In this document: piece by piece, positions 35,850 through 47,147 of the stretch
How positions within the stretch are numbered: the first letter of the stretch is position 1
Layout: each line of letters starts with the position of its first letter
Source of the DNA: Coleofasciculus sp. FACHB-1120
GTDB lineage: Bacteria; Cyanobacteriota; Cyanobacteriia; Cyanobacteriales; FACHB-T130
DNA: 64,000 bases
Assembly: GCF_014698845.1 (NCBI RefSeq)
Contig: NZ_JACJTV010000027.1
Span: 1 to 64,000, forward strand
Direction: 5' to 3'
Made by a program: the position numbers and the translations under genes
Notes under the pieces: model-generated
What the model saw: the letters and a program-made list of their open reading frames with translations, nothing else
The model's database searches: none
Told to the model about the DNA's origin: nothing

Positions 35850-36234
35850 GGTACTGCGACCACATACGATTGAGAGTTACAGAAAGGGTCATGGGATCGA
35901 ACGGCTTCGCAATCACATCCAGTACACCAAGTTGCTTATAATAAGCTACTTCATGGGTTTGCACTTTAGCAGTCAAGAAAATTACCGGAGTGCTTAAAGT
36001 TTGCGGAAGTTCCCGCAGTGCCTTCAGGGTCGTCATCCCGTCCATCCCAGGCATCATCACATCCAGCAAAATCAAATCCGGGGCAAACGTCGGTGCTTTC
36101 TGAATCGCTTCGCTCCCAGAACTACAGACTTCTACTGTAAAACCGCCGACTGCTTTCAAACCCAAGCAGGCAATGGTTTGAATATCTGGGTCATCTTCCA
36201 CAAACAAGATACGAATTAAAGGTGGAGCTGTCAT
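35842..36234 (-). CDS. Stand-alone receiver (REC) response regulator
   Basis: 130 residues, one receiver domain: VEDDPDIQ, phospho-Asp in [13 protein letters not shown] (about 55), and Lys in AKPFDPM. No output domain. It overlaps the GGDEF gene by 8 bases, so the two are coupled. It probably shuttles phosphoryl groups between the hybrid kinase upstream and the Hpt domain of the next protein. Confidence 0.9.
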   Translation of the reverse strand: MTAPPLIRILFVEDDPDIQTIACLGLKAVGGFTVEVCSSGSEAIQKAPTFAPDLILLDVMMPGMDGMTTLKALRELPQTLSTPVIFLTAKVQTHEVAYYKQLGVLDVIAKPFDPMTLSVTLNRMWSQYHD

Positions 36235-36546
36235 ATTACTTTCAATGGATTAATCCTTAATTTAAACTGAGTGAGAAAAAAGAGAGCGGAGGAATCAGGG
36301 AGAGAGGCGGAATTTTCCACTTGCCTTTGAACGGGAAGGCTCATGGTTGAATAGTAAAAGTTAAGTGTCATTCGCTTATGGTTCATCTTATCTAATGAAC
36401 CACAAACTACCGATTAGCCGATTTCACAAATCATATTAATTTTTACCGCCCATCTGAGAAAGTTGAATAATCAGTAGTCAAACGACATTGAACTTATTAC
36501 AAATTTTCAAACTTTCCAACATTCAAAAGTTAGGAATTATTCAGAA
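36235..36546. other. 312-base gap between signalling genes
   Basis: AT-rich sequence without a supported gene. It may hold the promoter of the REC-GGDEF pair and the 3' end of the hybrid kinase message. No clear hairpin terminator was seen. Confidence 0.4.
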
Positions 36547-39500
36547 TTAAGGAGGAGAATTACTGCGTCCAATGAGAGATTTAATCGTTTCCAGCAACTG
36601 CTGATTGGAGGTGCGGGATTTGACAAGTGCCGCAGCTACGTGATGTGCCGCCTCCATGCCAACGGTATTGGCAGAGAAAATGACAGCGGGGATGGAGGAA
36701 AAAGTCTGATTATTGAGATCCGCTAGCAATTCTAGACCAGAACCATCGGGTAAACTGAGGTCAAGAATCACTAAGTCAAAAGTTTTAGAAGACAGCTTGT
36801 GTCTAGCCTCATGAAGATTTTTAGCTGAATCCATTTCGGCGATATTCTGCAAAATTGTTGAGACAACCTGAGTTAAATCTGGATCGTCCTCAACATACAA
36901 AATATGAGGCTTACTGTCTGAGTTCTGCCGAACTGCTTGCCGAACAGCTGCCATTAACCGCGCCTGATCGATTGGTTTATCCAGCCAGTCTATCACCGGC
37001 AACCCACCGCCACTGAGTTGTTCGCGCCCCTGTTGGGCTTTGGCAGAAACGACCACAATCGGGAGACTCTGAGTATTTTCATCTTCCCGCAGTTCCCGGA
37101 TCAAAGAGATGCCATCTTGACCGGGTAGCGCCAAATCTACAGTCATGGCTGCATAGCAATTTTCTGACAAAAGCTGCTTGGCTTGGGCTGCATTGTAGGC
37201 GATATCAGCACTTAAACCTTCTTGTTTCAGCATCAGCGACAGCAGTGTGGCAATATCGGGATCGTCTTCACAGATCAGGATGGGGAGACTTTCCGGCGAT
37301 TGGCAAGTCGGAATCTTTGAGATCCGTGCTTCGTGCCATTCTGGTAAATCGAAGTAGAAAGTCGTCCCGACATTCGTTTGAGTTTCAAAACTAATGTGTC
37401 CTCCGAGTTTTTCCACGATCGCTTTGCAGATACTTAAACCTAAGCCAGTTCCTCCCTTTTGACGGGTATCTGAGGAATCTGCTTGAGCAAATTTCTGAAA
37501 AATCCGGGGGCGAAAGTCTTCGGGAATGCCACAACCGCAGTCGGTAACGGCAACTCGGATGGTATTTGACGATTGAGGTTGACGGGAAACGGAGAGGGTG
37601 ACAGTGCCATTGGGGGGAGAGAATTTGGCAGCATTGGAGATGAGGTTAGCGAGTACCTGCATCAGGCGATCGCGATCGACATTCACCAGAACATTAGACA
37701 ACTCAGACTCCAGTACCAACTGCACCCCAAACTGTTCGCCATAGGCACGGTTCGCCTCCAGCGCCTGCTCTACGAGTGGCATTAGTTCCAGCGGCTGGAG
37801 ATAAAAATCCATTTTGCCGGATTCAATCTTTTCAATATCTAAAATGTCATTAATCAGGAGAATCAGACGCTCGGTATTTTTATGAGCAATATTTACTAAC
37901 GCCTTTGCCTCATTGGGAATTTCGCCCGCCACGCCTCCAGCAATTAAACTCAAGGAGCCGCGCACCGAGGTAAGCGGCGTCCTCAACTCATGACTGACGA
38001 TAGAAACAAATTCGTTTTTCATTCGCTCCATCTCCTTGCGCTCGGTAATGTCGCGCACGATTGCCAGCACTTCATCCTCTCCGTTGACAACAACGCGAAC
38101 TTCATAATCGCGCACAGAGCCTATCTCTCCGGTTGGGTAAGCAGGATTCAATGGAGCGAGCAGTTGATATTCAAAAACTTGTTTCTCGTTAGTAGACAGG
38201 GCTTTGGCGACATAATGCAGCATTTGCTGCGCTACCTCGGTGGGCAAAAACTCCTGCACAGTTTGACCGATGACTTGAGCGGGAGTGAGCGCCCGAACGT
38301 CATTTTTAGCCGCTCTGAAGTCTAGAAAGGTGCCATCTTTACGGATGCGAAACATCGAATCTGGAATCGCGTCGAGGAGGGCGCGAGTTTTGGCTTCACT
38401 TTGGCGCAGCACTTCACTTTGGCGGAGGGTTTCCTCTGCTTGGATGCGTTCAGTGATGTCGGTGGCGACGCCAATTGCGCCCATGACTTCGTTGTTGGCG
38501 TTTCGCAGGGGCGAATAGCGCACTTCAAAGGTCAATTTGCCCATTTTTACCAGTGATGTCAAGGCTCTGCCGGATAGCGCTTGCCGAACTTCTTCGAGAA
38601 TCTGAGGGAAGCGGCGGTACACTTCAAAGATGGATTGACCAACCACCTTACCAGCTTGCAGTCCCAAAGTATCCAGACCGCTCCCTTCGGAAAAGGTAAT
38701 GATACCCTGACGATCTAAGGCAAATAGAACGATGGGCGCACTTTTCACCACAGTCCGCAGACGTTCCTCACTATCGCGCAATGCAGTCTGAGCGACTTGC
38801 GATCGCGCAAGTTCTGCTTCCACTTGCTCGAACAAAGCGGCTTGTCGAATGGCGATCGCAATTTGCACGCTTAGCGCCTCTAGCAGTTCGACTTCCTCAA
38901 ATTGCCACTGTCGCGACGATCGACAGTGATGGGCGATCAGCAGCCCCCACAAGTGGTCTCCTTGCAAAATCGGCACGACTAGATTCGCTCGCACCTGAAA
39001 TCGCTCTAGCAATTCAATATGGCACGGGTTGATCTGAGCCGTGTAGATATCGTCAATGACACTGATACGACCTTGTTGATAAGCATTGGTGTAGCTTTTG
39101 GTAAAGCACGGATCTTTGATATTGCTTCCCAGAACTGCCAACCACCCATCACTCACGGACTCGACAACAACGGTGCCACTTTCATCCGGCTCAAAGCGGT
39201 ACAAAATTGTTCGATCTGTCTGAAGAAACTGCCGCACTTCCTCCACGGCAGTATTTAGGACATCCTCCAGCTTCAACGATTGGCGGATACGCTCTTGCAT
39301 GGCTCCTAAGAGCTGCTCTCGTCGCAGAAGTTGCCGTAAAATTGCTTCAGCCTGCTTGCGTGCGGTAATGTCGGTGTGAATTCCAATCAACCCCACCAGA
39401 TTGCCATTTTCATCGGTGATGGCATCCGCTCTTAGCAAAATCAATACAGTGCGATCGCTCTTGGTACGCATCTCGACTTCACCACTCCAGCAGGAGTTGC

Positions 39501-40449
39501 CTTGCTTGATGGTGCTGATGACTTCACGAGCGCTATTCGGATCGCAGTAGCGGATAGATGGCCCCCCAGCCGCATTTATTTCATCTGTGGTGTATTCAAA
39601 CAATTCCACAAACGCTGGATTGTGATACAGGGACTGCCCTTTGGCATTCGTAATGATGATGGCATCACTCGCATTTTCAACGGCTTTGCTAATCCGAATC
39701 AGATGTTCTTGGGCTTCCACTCGGTCGGTAATGTCCATCTGTACACCCACAAAGTTTGTGAGTTTTCCTTGGGGATTCTTTACTGGCGCAACTCGCAGTT
39801 CGTTCCAGAAAAGGGTGCCATCTTTGCGGTAATTCCGCAAGATGACATTGCACTCTTTTCCCTCCCGGATTGCTGTTCGCAACTCGGCGATCGCAGGTTG
39901 TTCGGTATCGATTCCTTGCAGGAAGCGGCAGTTGTACCCTAAAACTTCGCTCTCGGAGTACCCGGTCATTTCCTTGAAACTGGGATTGATATAAATCAGG
40001 GGATTGTCTGGCTTGCTAGCGTCGCTAATCACGATGCCGTTATTACTAGCAGCGATCGCCTTCTCCAACAGGTGCAGGTGTTCCTGTGATTGATGGGGTT
40101 GCGCGATCGCTCTCGACACAATCAATCCGCCAATTTCACCTGTGCCAGTACGCCACGGCTGTACTTCCCACCTTACCCACTCCACAGTTCCATCAGTACG
40201 GGGTAAAGATTCCTCAACCTTCTCGATGCTTCCCGCTAAACAACGCTGATGAATTGCCTGCCAACGGTCTGCTACTCCACCCTCAATTTCATAGTAAGAG
40301 CGCCCGATAATATCCTCACCAAGATTTTGCTCCGTCAGCCATCGATGGCTGAACAGCAGGTAACGCATCTCGCGATCGAACATCGCAACGGCTGCTGGCG
40401 CTTGCTGGATAAACAGTTGAAGCAGCTCTTGGTTATCGGTGTAATTCAT
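36547..40449 (-). CDS. Hybrid sensor histidine kinase (PAS, GAF, two REC)
   Basis: 1300 residues from ATG 40449 (an upstream in-frame codon at 40524 adds 25 residues that do not look like PAS sequence). Order: three PAS domains (the second has YNCRFLQG as in LOV/PAS relatives; no GRNCRFLQ flavin Cys motif is certain), a GAF domain, two more PAS domains, HisKA with SIVSHELRTPLTSVRGS, HATPase (NLISNAAKFS, GTGLGLSIC), then two receivers with TVDLALPGQDG and ILDLSLPDGSG. Cytoplasmic, with no membrane segment seen. GAF contains no obvious bilin Cys. It is likely the top of the phosphorelay with the two genes downstream. Confidence 0.9.
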   Translation of the reverse strand: MNYTDNQELLQLFIQQAPAAVAMFDREMRYLLFSHRWLTEQNLGEDIIGRSYYEIEGGVADRWQAIHQRCLAGSIEKVEESLPRTDGTVEWVRWEVQPWRTGTGEIGGLIVSRAIAQPHQSQEHLHLLEKAIAASNNGIVISDASKPDNPLIYINPSFKEMTGYSESEVLGYNCRFLQGIDTEQPAIAELRTAIREGKECNVILRNYRKDGTLFWNELRVAPVKNPQGKLTNFVGVQMDITDRVEAQEHLIRISKAVENASDAIIITNAKGQSLYHNPAFVELFEYTTDEINAAGGPSIRYCDPNSAREVISTIKQGNSCWSGEVEMRTKSDRTVLILLRADAITDENGNLVGLIGIHTDITARKQAEAILRQLLRREQLLGAMQERIRQSLKLEDVLNTAVEEVRQFLQTDRTILYRFEPDESGTVVVESVSDGWLAVLGSNIKDPCFTKSYTNAYQQGRISVIDDIYTAQINPCHIELLERFQVRANLVVPILQGDHLWGLLIAHHCRSSRQWQFEEVELLEALSVQIAIAIRQAALFEQVEAELARSQVAQTALRDSEERLRTVVKSAPIVLFALDRQGIITFSEGSGLDTLGLQAGKVVGQSIFEVYRRFPQILEEVRQALSGRALTSLVKMGKLTFEVRYSPLRNANNEVMGAIGVATDITERIQAEETLRQSEVLRQSEAKTRALLDAIPDSMFRIRKDGTFLDFRAAKNDVRALTPAQVIGQTVQEFLPTEVAQQMLHYVAKALSTNEKQVFEYQLLAPLNPAYPTGEIGSVRDYEVRVVVNGEDEVLAIVRDITERKEMERMKNEFVSIVSHELRTPLTSVRGSLSLIAGGVAGEIPNEAKALVNIAHKNTERLILLINDILDIEKIESGKMDFYLQPLELMPLVEQALEANRAYGEQFGVQLVLESELSNVLVNVDRDRLMQVLANLISNAAKFSPPNGTVTLSVSRQPQSSNTIRVAVTDCGCGIPEDFRPRIFQKFAQADSSDTRQKGGTGLGLSICKAIVEKLGGHISFETQTNVGTTFYFDLPEWHEARISKIPTCQSPESLPILICEDDPDIATLLSLMLKQEGLSADIAYNAAQAKQLLSENCYAAMTVDLALPGQDGISLIRELREDENTQSLPIVVVSAKAQQGREQLSGGGLPVIDWLDKPIDQARLMAAVRQAVRQNSDSKPHILYVEDDPDLTQVVSTILQNIAEMDSAKNLHEARHKLSSKTFDLVILDLSLPDGSGLELLADLNNQTFSSIPAVIFSANTVGMEAAHHVAAALVKSRTSNQQLLETIKSLIGRSNSPP

Positions 40450-40678
40450 GAGTAAGGCTGGGGGTGAGCGTGAAGTTAAAGTGACGCAGCTAAACACTTC
40501 TATTCCAATGGTGCCCAAATGCAATCTTCAGCTATCATCTGCATCACCAAATCGCTTCTTCCGGGCGCTGACAATCCTGCTCAGTGCAGGGTTCAATCCT
40601 ACCTTAGCCCCTTTTTTGAGCGGGAATTAGATCGGAGGATTGGGGAGATCGAAATTGAGGGCGTTGGAGCCAAAACTC

Positions 40679-41254
40679 ATGTCACAAGTCCATGAAATTT
40701 TGAATTTTTGGTTTGGCAAACCCGATGAGGCGGGTTATGGGAAACCCCGTAAAGTCTGGTTTACCAAAAAACCGCAGTTTGATGAGGAGATCCGAACCCG
40801 CTTCTTAGGAGACTACGAACTAGCCGCAGCGGGTCAGTTAAATCCCTGGAAGGAATCGCCCCAAAGCTGTTTAGCACTGATACTGCTATTAGATCAATTT
40901 CCCAGGAATTTGTTTCGCGGGAGTGCCCAAGCCTTCGCAACCGACAGCCTTGCCCTGTCTGCTGCACAGCACACAGTTGCCAATGGCTTCGATCGAGAAC
41001 TGCTGCCAGTCCAGCGATGCTTTATTTACTTACCGTTTGAACATAGTGAAAATCTCGAACATCAGCGTCAGTCAGTGGAGTTATTTCAGCAATTGGGCGA
41101 CGATCCTGACTGTATTGATTACATTTCCTACGCAGTTCGACACTTCGAGGTAATTGAACGCTTTGGGCGATTTCCCCATCGCAATCAGATTCTCGGTCGA
41201 GAGACAACGACCCAGGAGGCAGAGTTTCTTCAGCAGCCTGGGTCGTCATTTTAA
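40679..41254 (+). CDS. DUF924-family protein
   Basis: 191 residues from ATG 40679, preceded by GGAG at 40666-40669. It shows the DUF924 signature: ILNFWFGKPDEAGYGKPRKV WF, LALILLLDQFPRNLFRGSAQ AFATD, YLPFEHSENLEHQRQSVELF and RFGRFPHRNQILGR. The fold is helical and TPR-like. Members are widespread and of unknown function. It is a single gene between the hybrid kinase and glgP. Confidence 0.9.
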   Translation: MSQVHEILNFWFGKPDEAGYGKPRKVWFTKKPQFDEEIRTRFLGDYELAAAGQLNPWKESPQSCLALILLLDQFPRNLFRGSAQAFATDSLALSAAQHTVANGFDRELLPVQRCFIYLPFEHSENLEHQRQSVELFQQLGDDPDCIDYISYAVRHFEVIERFGRFPHRNQILGRETTTQEAEFLQQPGSSF

Positions 41255-41332
41255 CGATCAAGATGCAACTGCATCTTGAATGCAACTGCATTGACTGTCT
41301 TATCGCGCTGTCCCCTACTTACGAGTTGCTCG

Positions 41333-43963
41333 TTAAGGAACCGGGCGCTTGGCTTGTACCTTCACCTGCAAACCCGCTGTATGCGGTTGATACTCTTTCA
41401 AGTCGATCTTGACTGGCTTGACGTTCCAAATTTCTTGGCAATACTCTTTAATCGTGCGATCTGAGGAAAATTTCCCCGTGCGAGCAACGTTGAGAATTGA
41501 CATTCGAGTCCAGTGCTTCGCGTCTCGATAAGCTTGGCTGACTTCTTGCTGGCAGTCAATATACGCCTGGTAGTCAGCAAAGAGCATATACTCATCCCTG
41601 TCTAACAACGATTCCACAATTGGTTTGAAAAGGTCGTGATTTTCGGGTGAGAAGTAGCCGGAAGCGATCGCGTCGATCGTTTGTCGCAGTTCGGCATTGT
41701 TATGGTAGTAGTCTCGCGGGTTGTATCCCCTTGACTTCAATGCATGCACTTCTTGAGTTGTCAAGCCAAACAAGAAAAAGTTTTCAGGCCCGACTTCTTG
41801 GCGGATCTCGATGTTGGCACCGTCTAGCGTTCCGATAGTAAGCGCCCCATTCATGGCGAACTTCATGTTGCCCGTACCGGAAGCTTCTTTGCCCGCCGTG
41901 GAGATTTGCTCGGAAAGATCGGCGGCTGGATAAACTCGCTGACCGAGAGAGACCGAGAAATTTGCCAAGAAAATGACCTTAATGCGATCGCGCACATCCG
42001 GGTCATTATTGACGACTTTCGCCACCGAATTAATCAACTGAATAACCAGTTTGGCAATGTAATAGCCGGGAGCAGATTTGCCCGCGAAAATAAAAGTCCG
42101 GGGCAAGATATCAACATTGGGATCTTTTTTGATCCGGTTGTACAGCGTAATAATGTACAGCACATTCAACAGCTGACGCTTGTACTCGTGAATCCGCTTC
42201 ACCTGAATATCAAACAGAGAATCTGGATTTACTTCAATGTCGTTGTAGAGCAGAATGTACTCTGCCAAGGATTGCTTATTTTTGCGCTTAATCGACGAGA
42301 AGCGAGAGCAAAACTCAGCATCATCAACAAACGCTTCTAGCTGCTTGAATTGATCGAGTTGTGTTACCCAATCATTGCCAATTTTCTCGGTAATCAGCTC
42401 AGACAGATGGGGATTGCTCAGCAACAACCACCGGCGCGGTGTCACCCCGTTCGTTTTGTTGTTAAACTTTTCGGGCCACAATTCGTAGAAATCTCGCAAG
42501 ACATCCGCTTTGAGCAAATCTGTATGCAGTGCTGCCACCCCATTGATGGAATGGCTCCCTACACAAGCTAAATGTGCCATGCGGACGTACTTCTGGGCAC
42601 CTTCCTCAATAATTGACAATCTCCCGATCCGCGCCTCATCCCCCGGATACTTGGCACGCACCTCATCAAGAAAGTGGCGGTTAATTTCATAGATAATCTC
42701 TAAGTGCCGAGGCAACAGATGCTCAAACAAGCTCACAGGCCAGCGTTCTAGAGCCTCAGACAGTAGTGTATGGTTCGTATAGGCGAAGACGCGCCTGGTG
42801 ATGTACCAAGCTCGGTTCCAGCCCAATTCGTACTCATCCACCAACAACCGCATCAGTTCGGCAACCCCAATCGATGGGTGCGTGTCGTTGAGCTGGATAG
42901 CAACCTTGTCGTAGAACCGATCGAAAGTCCGGTGAATGCGTTGATGCGAATTGATAATGTCTCGGAGGGAACAACTGACGAAGAAATACTGCTGTTCTAG
43001 GCGCAGTTGCCGACCCTGAGAGGTGTTGTCGTTGGGATAGAGAACTTTTGAGATATTTTCAGAAAATATCTTGTTAGTAACGGCACCGGCATAGTCACCG
43101 CTGTCGAAAACTTGGAAGTCGAACTCTTCAGAAGCCCCCGCCCGCCAGAGACGCAGCGTATTTACCGTATTGTTGTTGTACCCAGATACGGGTGTATCGT
43201 AGGGCGTCCCCAAGATTTTCCGATCGGGAATCCAACGCACTCGATAACGACCTTGCCCATCGCTGTAAGCTTCTGTATATCCGCCGAACTTCACTTCAAC
43301 GGTTAATTCTGAGCGGCGAACTTCCCAAGGGTTGCCAAACCGGAGCCATTTGTCGGGGTGTTCGACTTGAGCGCCATCCTGAATCCATTGGTCAAAGATC
43401 CCGAATTCGTAGCGAATACCGTAGCCAACTGCCGGAATTTCTAAGGTGGCGAGGGAGTCGAGAAAACAAGCCGCCAGACGCCCTAAACCTCCATTGCCGA
43501 GTCCGGGTTCTGCTTCTAATACTTTGAGGTCATTGATATCGAGTCCGGACTCATGGAGAGCTTGGCGTGCCCGTTCGTACAAACCTAAGTTGAGTAGGTT
43601 GTTGTCCAACTGACGACCCATCAAGAACTCTGCCGATAGGTAGTATACGGCTTTGACATCTTTGTCAATGTAGGTTCTGATCGTGTTAATCCATCGGTGC
43701 AGCAAGCGATCGCGCACAGTATAAGCGAGAGCCATGTAGTAATCATGGGGCGTCGCCCAATACTCATCCTTTGCCAGCAAATAATACAGATTATCTGCAA
43801 ACGCCCGTTTCAGGGTTCCTACCGTCATCCCAGTACGATCGTCTTCCACCTGGACTTCAATGGGTTCAATGGGTTCAATGGGTGTCTCCAAGTGGTCGGC
43901 GTTCCCCTCATACGGCGGCTCAAAACGCCCCCCCTGTGAGGGCTGATGACTACTTTCTGTCAT
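41333..43963 (-). CDS. glgP: Glycogen/starch phosphorylase
   Basis: 876 residues; PLP-dependent phosphorolysis of alpha-1,4-glucans to glucose 1-phosphate. PLP binding is at the Lys of [20 protein letters not shown]. Other signatures are [40 protein letters not shown] and [14 protein letters not shown]. About 30 residues at the N-terminus ([14 protein letters not shown] and a run of IEPIEPIEV) are outside the family and low in complexity. It feeds carbon from glycogen at night. It stands alone, with a 661-base upstream region. Confidence 0.95.
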   Translation of the reverse strand: MTESSHQPSQGGRFEPPYEGNADHLETPIEPIEPIEVQVEDDRTGMTVGTLKRAFADNLYYLLAKDEYWATPHDYYMALAYTVRDRLLHRWINTIRTYIDKDVKAVYYLSAEFLMGRQLDNNLLNLGLYERARQALHESGLDINDLKVLEAEPGLGNGGLGRLAACFLDSLATLEIPAVGYGIRYEFGIFDQWIQDGAQVEHPDKWLRFGNPWEVRRSELTVEVKFGGYTEAYSDGQGRYRVRWIPDRKILGTPYDTPVSGYNNNTVNTLRLWRAGASEEFDFQVFDSGDYAGAVTNKIFSENISKVLYPNDNTSQGRQLRLEQQYFFVSCSLRDIINSHQRIHRTFDRFYDKVAIQLNDTHPSIGVAELMRLLVDEYELGWNRAWYITRRVFAYTNHTLLSEALERWPVSLFEHLLPRHLEIIYEINRHFLDEVRAKYPGDEARIGRLSIIEEGAQKYVRMAHLACVGSHSINGVAALHTDLLKADVLRDFYELWPEKFNNKTNGVTPRRWLLLSNPHLSELITEKIGNDWVTQLDQFKQLEAFVDDAEFCSRFSSIKRKNKQSLAEYILLYNDIEVNPDSLFDIQVKRIHEYKRQLLNVLYIITLYNRIKKDPNVDILPRTFIFAGKSAPGYYIAKLVIQLINSVAKVVNNDPDVRDRIKVIFLANFSVSLGQRVYPAADLSEQISTAGKEASGTGNMKFAMNGALTIGTLDGANIEIRQEVGPENFFLFGLTTQEVHALKSRGYNPRDYYHNNAELRQTIDAIASGYFSPENHDLFKPIVESLLDRDEYMLFADYQAYIDCQQEVSQAYRDAKHWTRMSILNVARTGKFSSDRTIKEYCQEIWNVKPVKIDLKEYQPHTAGLQVKVQAKRPVP

Positions 43964-44624
43964 GTATAAATCTCCGTTTAACAGCGGTCTGTTGCTACTC
44001 CCAATCCTGTCATAACTGACTTTAGGCTGACAGGGCGGGAAGTATTGGCTAGAGCGTCTTCACCAAACCAGCGCCTAAGCGATTTGTGTAAATCTTTAGA
44101 TTAAAGCCAAAAGTTATTATATTTTGGCTAATGATTTTTATGGCTTTTTATTAAGAAAAATTGTGGAATAAATATAACTCCTTATAGGAGTAATTTTTCA
44201 TTATCTCAAGGTTACAGCAGTACCGCCTTCTCAAAACCTACCTAATATTGATAAGTTTTGTTACATATTTTTTGGGGAAAGAATGCAGAGTAAGCCGTAT
44301 TTTGATTAAAAGTTAACAACCTTTTAAGGTTGGCTGCCCACTTACAAATTTTTGGCTCAGCATTTCACATAATCTTCATGATTTTTTCTCTAAAATCAGA
44401 CGTATCTTCACAATTTATTCCCTAAATTAGATATAAAACTAAGATTAAATATTTATTAAAAATTTTTTGGTGAGAAAATAGTATGAGCTTGCTGTCTTGC
44501 CTTGCGTGGTTCAAAAACGGCTTTCTGGGAGTTCTGCAAAAAGCAAATAGGGGACTTATTGGAAAACATTAATATCGCTTGCTAATAAACAAAATTGTTA
44601 ACTATCACCTAGGAAGTAGTGAAG
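43964..44624. other. 661-base divergent upstream region (glgP / pentapeptide gene)
   Basis: AT-rich with long A and T runs; no ORF of interest. It must contain the promoters of glgP and of the pentapeptide-repeat gene. I could not pick out a reliable -10/-35 pair or operator. The ribosome binding site AGGAAG (44611-44616) belongs to the pentapeptide gene. Confidence 0.45.
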
Positions 44625-45164
44625 ATGAATGCTAAGACACTCAGAAGCAAGTATGCAGACGGACAAAGGGATTTTAGGCAAGCATATCTATACCGAGAAA
44701 AACTCACCTTTGCTAGTCTGGATGGTGCGAACTTCAGCCAAGCAAATCTAGGCATGATCAACCTCAGGGGAGCAAATCTGCGTGGAGTAGACTTCCAACA
44801 AGCAGATATGAGAAGGGCGAACTTGAAGGATGCAGATTTAACGGGAGCAAACCTTGAGGAAGCGAATTTAGCGGGAGCAAATCTCAGCGGAGCCAATCTT
44901 ACGAAAGCCAATTTAAAAAAGGTAAATCTAAACCGAGCTGTATTAGGTGGAGCAAACCTGAGCCAAACTAATTTAAGGTACGCAAATCTCTGCGAAACCA
45001 TTCTGTTTGGAGCGATTTTAACAGGAGCGATTCTGCTCAAAGCAAATGTAGCCGGGGCAGTTTTGCTAAAGACAAATCTGACTAATGCGGCTGTAATTGA
45101 CACCGATTTGAGCAAAGCACGCTTAGAAGAGGTAACGATGCCTGATGGTACAGTCCAGAAGTAA
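44625..45164 (+). CDS. Pentapeptide-repeat protein
   Basis: 179 residues from ATG 44625, placed 8 bases after AGGAAG; an in-frame GTG at 44619 is less well placed. About 25 pentapeptide units A(N/D)LxX run through the protein (LDGANFSQANLGMINLRGAN and on), predicting a right-handed quadrilateral beta-helix. No signal peptide or extra domain. The family is expanded in cyanobacteria; most members have no known role. The open 195-codon frame on the opposite strand is its mirror and is not a gene. Confidence 0.9.
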   Translation: MNAKTLRSKYADGQRDFRQAYLYREKLTFASLDGANFSQANLGMINLRGANLRGVDFQQADMRRANLKDADLTGANLEEANLAGANLSGANLTKANLKKVNLNRAVLGGANLSQTNLRYANLCETILFGAILTGAILLKANVAGAVLLKTNLTNAAVIDTDLSKARLEEVTMPDGTVQK

Positions 45165-45545
45165 TCGGCACGAAATTGCTCAATTGTGCAAAACATTTTT
45201 TACATTCTGAAATACCGTTTGTGGGGAGCGCTAATTAAATAATCGATATACTTTCACCTTGCCCGTTGGGTTTAGCCAAGGCGAAATCTAACGCTAAATC
45301 CGGCAGTTTTGGTGAGTTCTGTGACCTCAAACGCTACTTGTTGACATTACCGTTAGGGAATCAATAGGATTAGGCTGGGTTTGGTGCTTTAACCTAACCT
45401 AACCGATAGGCGATTGCATCTGACTTTGGCTCCCTAGAGAAAGACGCGATTCGTTCCTTGATTCGTAAGATATATTCTTGAAGGATGCCACTTTCTTGTA
45501 AGTAGGCTTAGGCTCCATCCTATTTACTCACCACCAGAAATTTTT
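45165..45545. other. 381-base gap
   Basis: No gene, RNA or clear regulatory element is supported. Short repeats (CCTAACCTAACC) occur near 45392-45403. Confidence 0.4.
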
Positions 45546-47147
45546 ATGGAAACCGTAGCGTCGATTTCGCATCAATCGGACGGAGAAATTACTTTTCTCG
45601 TTGATGATGTCCAGGTATGTCAAGATATCATTCCTGTTAGCGGGGCTTGGAGTAAATTTGAGGAGCGATTAGGTTCTCCATTATTGGCATTCAGCCACAG
45701 TAACTCATTTGAAGTCATTCAGGAATCCGGGAATCATCCCCTAGTCACTGCTGTTCATATTGCCCACAGCGAACATCGACCGCTGTTGCTGACTCCAGAT
45801 GCAATTTGGCTGACGATTGCCCAAGGGTTTGCACAACACATCAACAATCATGCCGAAGAGTTGCGATCGCGTTTTGTGGGTCATTTAGGCAAGCTGGAGT
45901 TAAAGGTTGAGACTCAAAAACTTGCTCAACCGAGTGACTGGGTTGAAGTGATTGAACAATGGTCAGAACGCATTCGTCACAATGTTAAGCCCGATATTCA
46001 CTCACTCATGGTGTGCAACTTCAGCACCACTACATCCATCATTCAAACCGCAAGTCAGGTGGTGATGATGGATGCATTGCAGCAGTATTTTGATTATATG
46101 CTCTATGCCATTTGCGGCATTCCTTGGATTACAGTGCGCGGAACAGAAGCCGACTGGCGCAGTATCCGAGAGCGGGTTGAAGCGATCGCTGCTTACGATC
46201 TGGGTTGGTGGACAGAACGGCTGTTGCCAATTTGTGACGCTTTGATTGACACCGTTGCTGGTAGACCTCCACTGAAATTTTGGCAGCAGATTTATAAACC
46301 AAAGGAGATATACGGTGGAAAGGTGATTACAGGATGGTTAGCCGATCTATTTCCTTACATTAATCACTCCTTCACCCACGCTCCTACACAAAAGAATCCG
46401 ATTTTAGATATCCCTCGTGCAGAACTCACGGTCGAGGACGGAATCTCACCAACAGTATTACCCACGGGACTCTCTAAAGCAGCGATCGCACTCGTTACCC
46501 CTCAAGGAAAAGGTGAATTAGAAGTGGTTGCAGGCTTTATTGGAGTTCGGCAACAAGATGGCTATCTCCAACCGGAAATCGGCTGGGCAGTACGGGAGCA
46601 AAATCGATTTCTCAGGTTCCTAAACACGCTAAAGCAAAAACCCGGTGTGCGATTGCCGATTGATTGGTCAGAGTGTCAACCCCCACTTGCAATGCCAAAG
46701 GAACTGACTCAACTCCACAGCCATTTTGACGGTGGCACAATTGTTGGTCAAAGCGAATATCCTTGGCACATTCGGGCATTACAGGACTATACTCATCACG
46801 AGTTGAAAGGTACTGACAAACCGTTCACTGGTTTCATCGATATTCAGGGCGATCGGTTCACTGGTTTCATCGATATTCAGGGCGATCGCTGCATTGCCTA
46901 CGGTTATGTACGCCGCCTCAACAGTAGAAATCGCCTTTGGGAATGGTGGGTGATTGTAGGCAAACCCGTTTGGGAAGGAACCATTACCATTTTTGGCGAA
47001 GAAATTTGGACATTCAGAACGGAAGACGTAAAGGTGATTGCCAAAGGAATTCCGCAACTGTTTGAACGGATCGCGAAAGCTAAGGGACAATACTACTTTG
47101 ACGATCCTGACTTCCAACCAGATGATTCATTGTCGGCATCCAGATAG
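45546..47147 (+). CDS. DUF4419-family protein
   Basis: 533 residues. The family core is clear: HPLVTAVHIAHSEHRPLLLT, DAIWLTIAQGFAQHINNHAE, an SDWVEVIEQW...IRHNVKPDIHSLMV segment, ICGIPWITVRGTEADW, and FWQQIYKPKEIYGGKVITGW. The family spans bacteria and fungi and has no assigned function. A perfect in-frame 33-bp duplication occurs near residue 430 (FTGFIDIQGDR twice). The C-terminal 110 residues (WHIRALQ...ARIKVI-like strand-rich part) seem a separate small domain. It is soluble. Confidence 0.8.
   Translation: METVASISHQSDGEITFLVDDVQVCQDIIPVSGAWSKFEERLGSPLLAFSHSNSFEVIQESGNHPLVTAVHIAHSEHRPLLLTPDAIWLTIAQGFAQHINNHAEELRSRFVGHLGKLELKVETQKLAQPSDWVEVIEQWSERIRHNVKPDIHSLMVCNFSTTTSIIQTASQVVMMDALQQYFDYMLYAICGIPWITVRGTEADWRSIRERVEAIAAYDLGWWTERLLPICDALIDTVAGRPPLKFWQQIYKPKEIYGGKVITGWLADLFPYINHSFTHAPTQKNPILDIPRAELTVEDGISPTVLPTGLSKAAIALVTPQGKGELEVVAGFIGVRQQDGYLQPEIGWAVREQNRFLRFLNTLKQKPGVRLPIDWSECQPPLAMPKELTQLHSHFDGGTIVGQSEYPWHIRALQDYTHHELKGTDKPFTGFIDIQGDRFTGFIDIQGDRCIAYGYVRRLNSRNRLWEWWVIVGKPVWEGTITIFGEEIWTFRTEDVKVIAKGIPQLFERIAKAKGQYYFDDPDFQPDDSLSASR
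46824..46889 (+). repeat. 33-bp tandem duplication inside the DUF4419 gene
   Basis: Units 46824-46856 and 46857-46889 differ only in the last base (CGG or CGC) and encode FTGFIDIQGDR twice in frame. Near identity points to a recent slip or unequal exchange. Confidence 0.95.

Noticed and set aside
34053-40449. Blue-light LOV sensor in the hybrid kinase
   Set aside because: One PAS domain has YNCRFLQG, close to the LOV motif, and flavin binding is possible, but GRNCRFLQ and other LOV residues could not be confirmed, so it is described only as PAS.
43192-43527. 111-codon plus-strand ORF
   Set aside because: Lies wholly within glgP on the opposite strand and has no family-like sequence.
44609-45196. 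195-codon minus-strand ORF
   Set aside because: It is the mirror of the pentapeptide-repeat gene, whose regular codon pattern keeps the opposite frame open (repeated RFAPPKF-like product).
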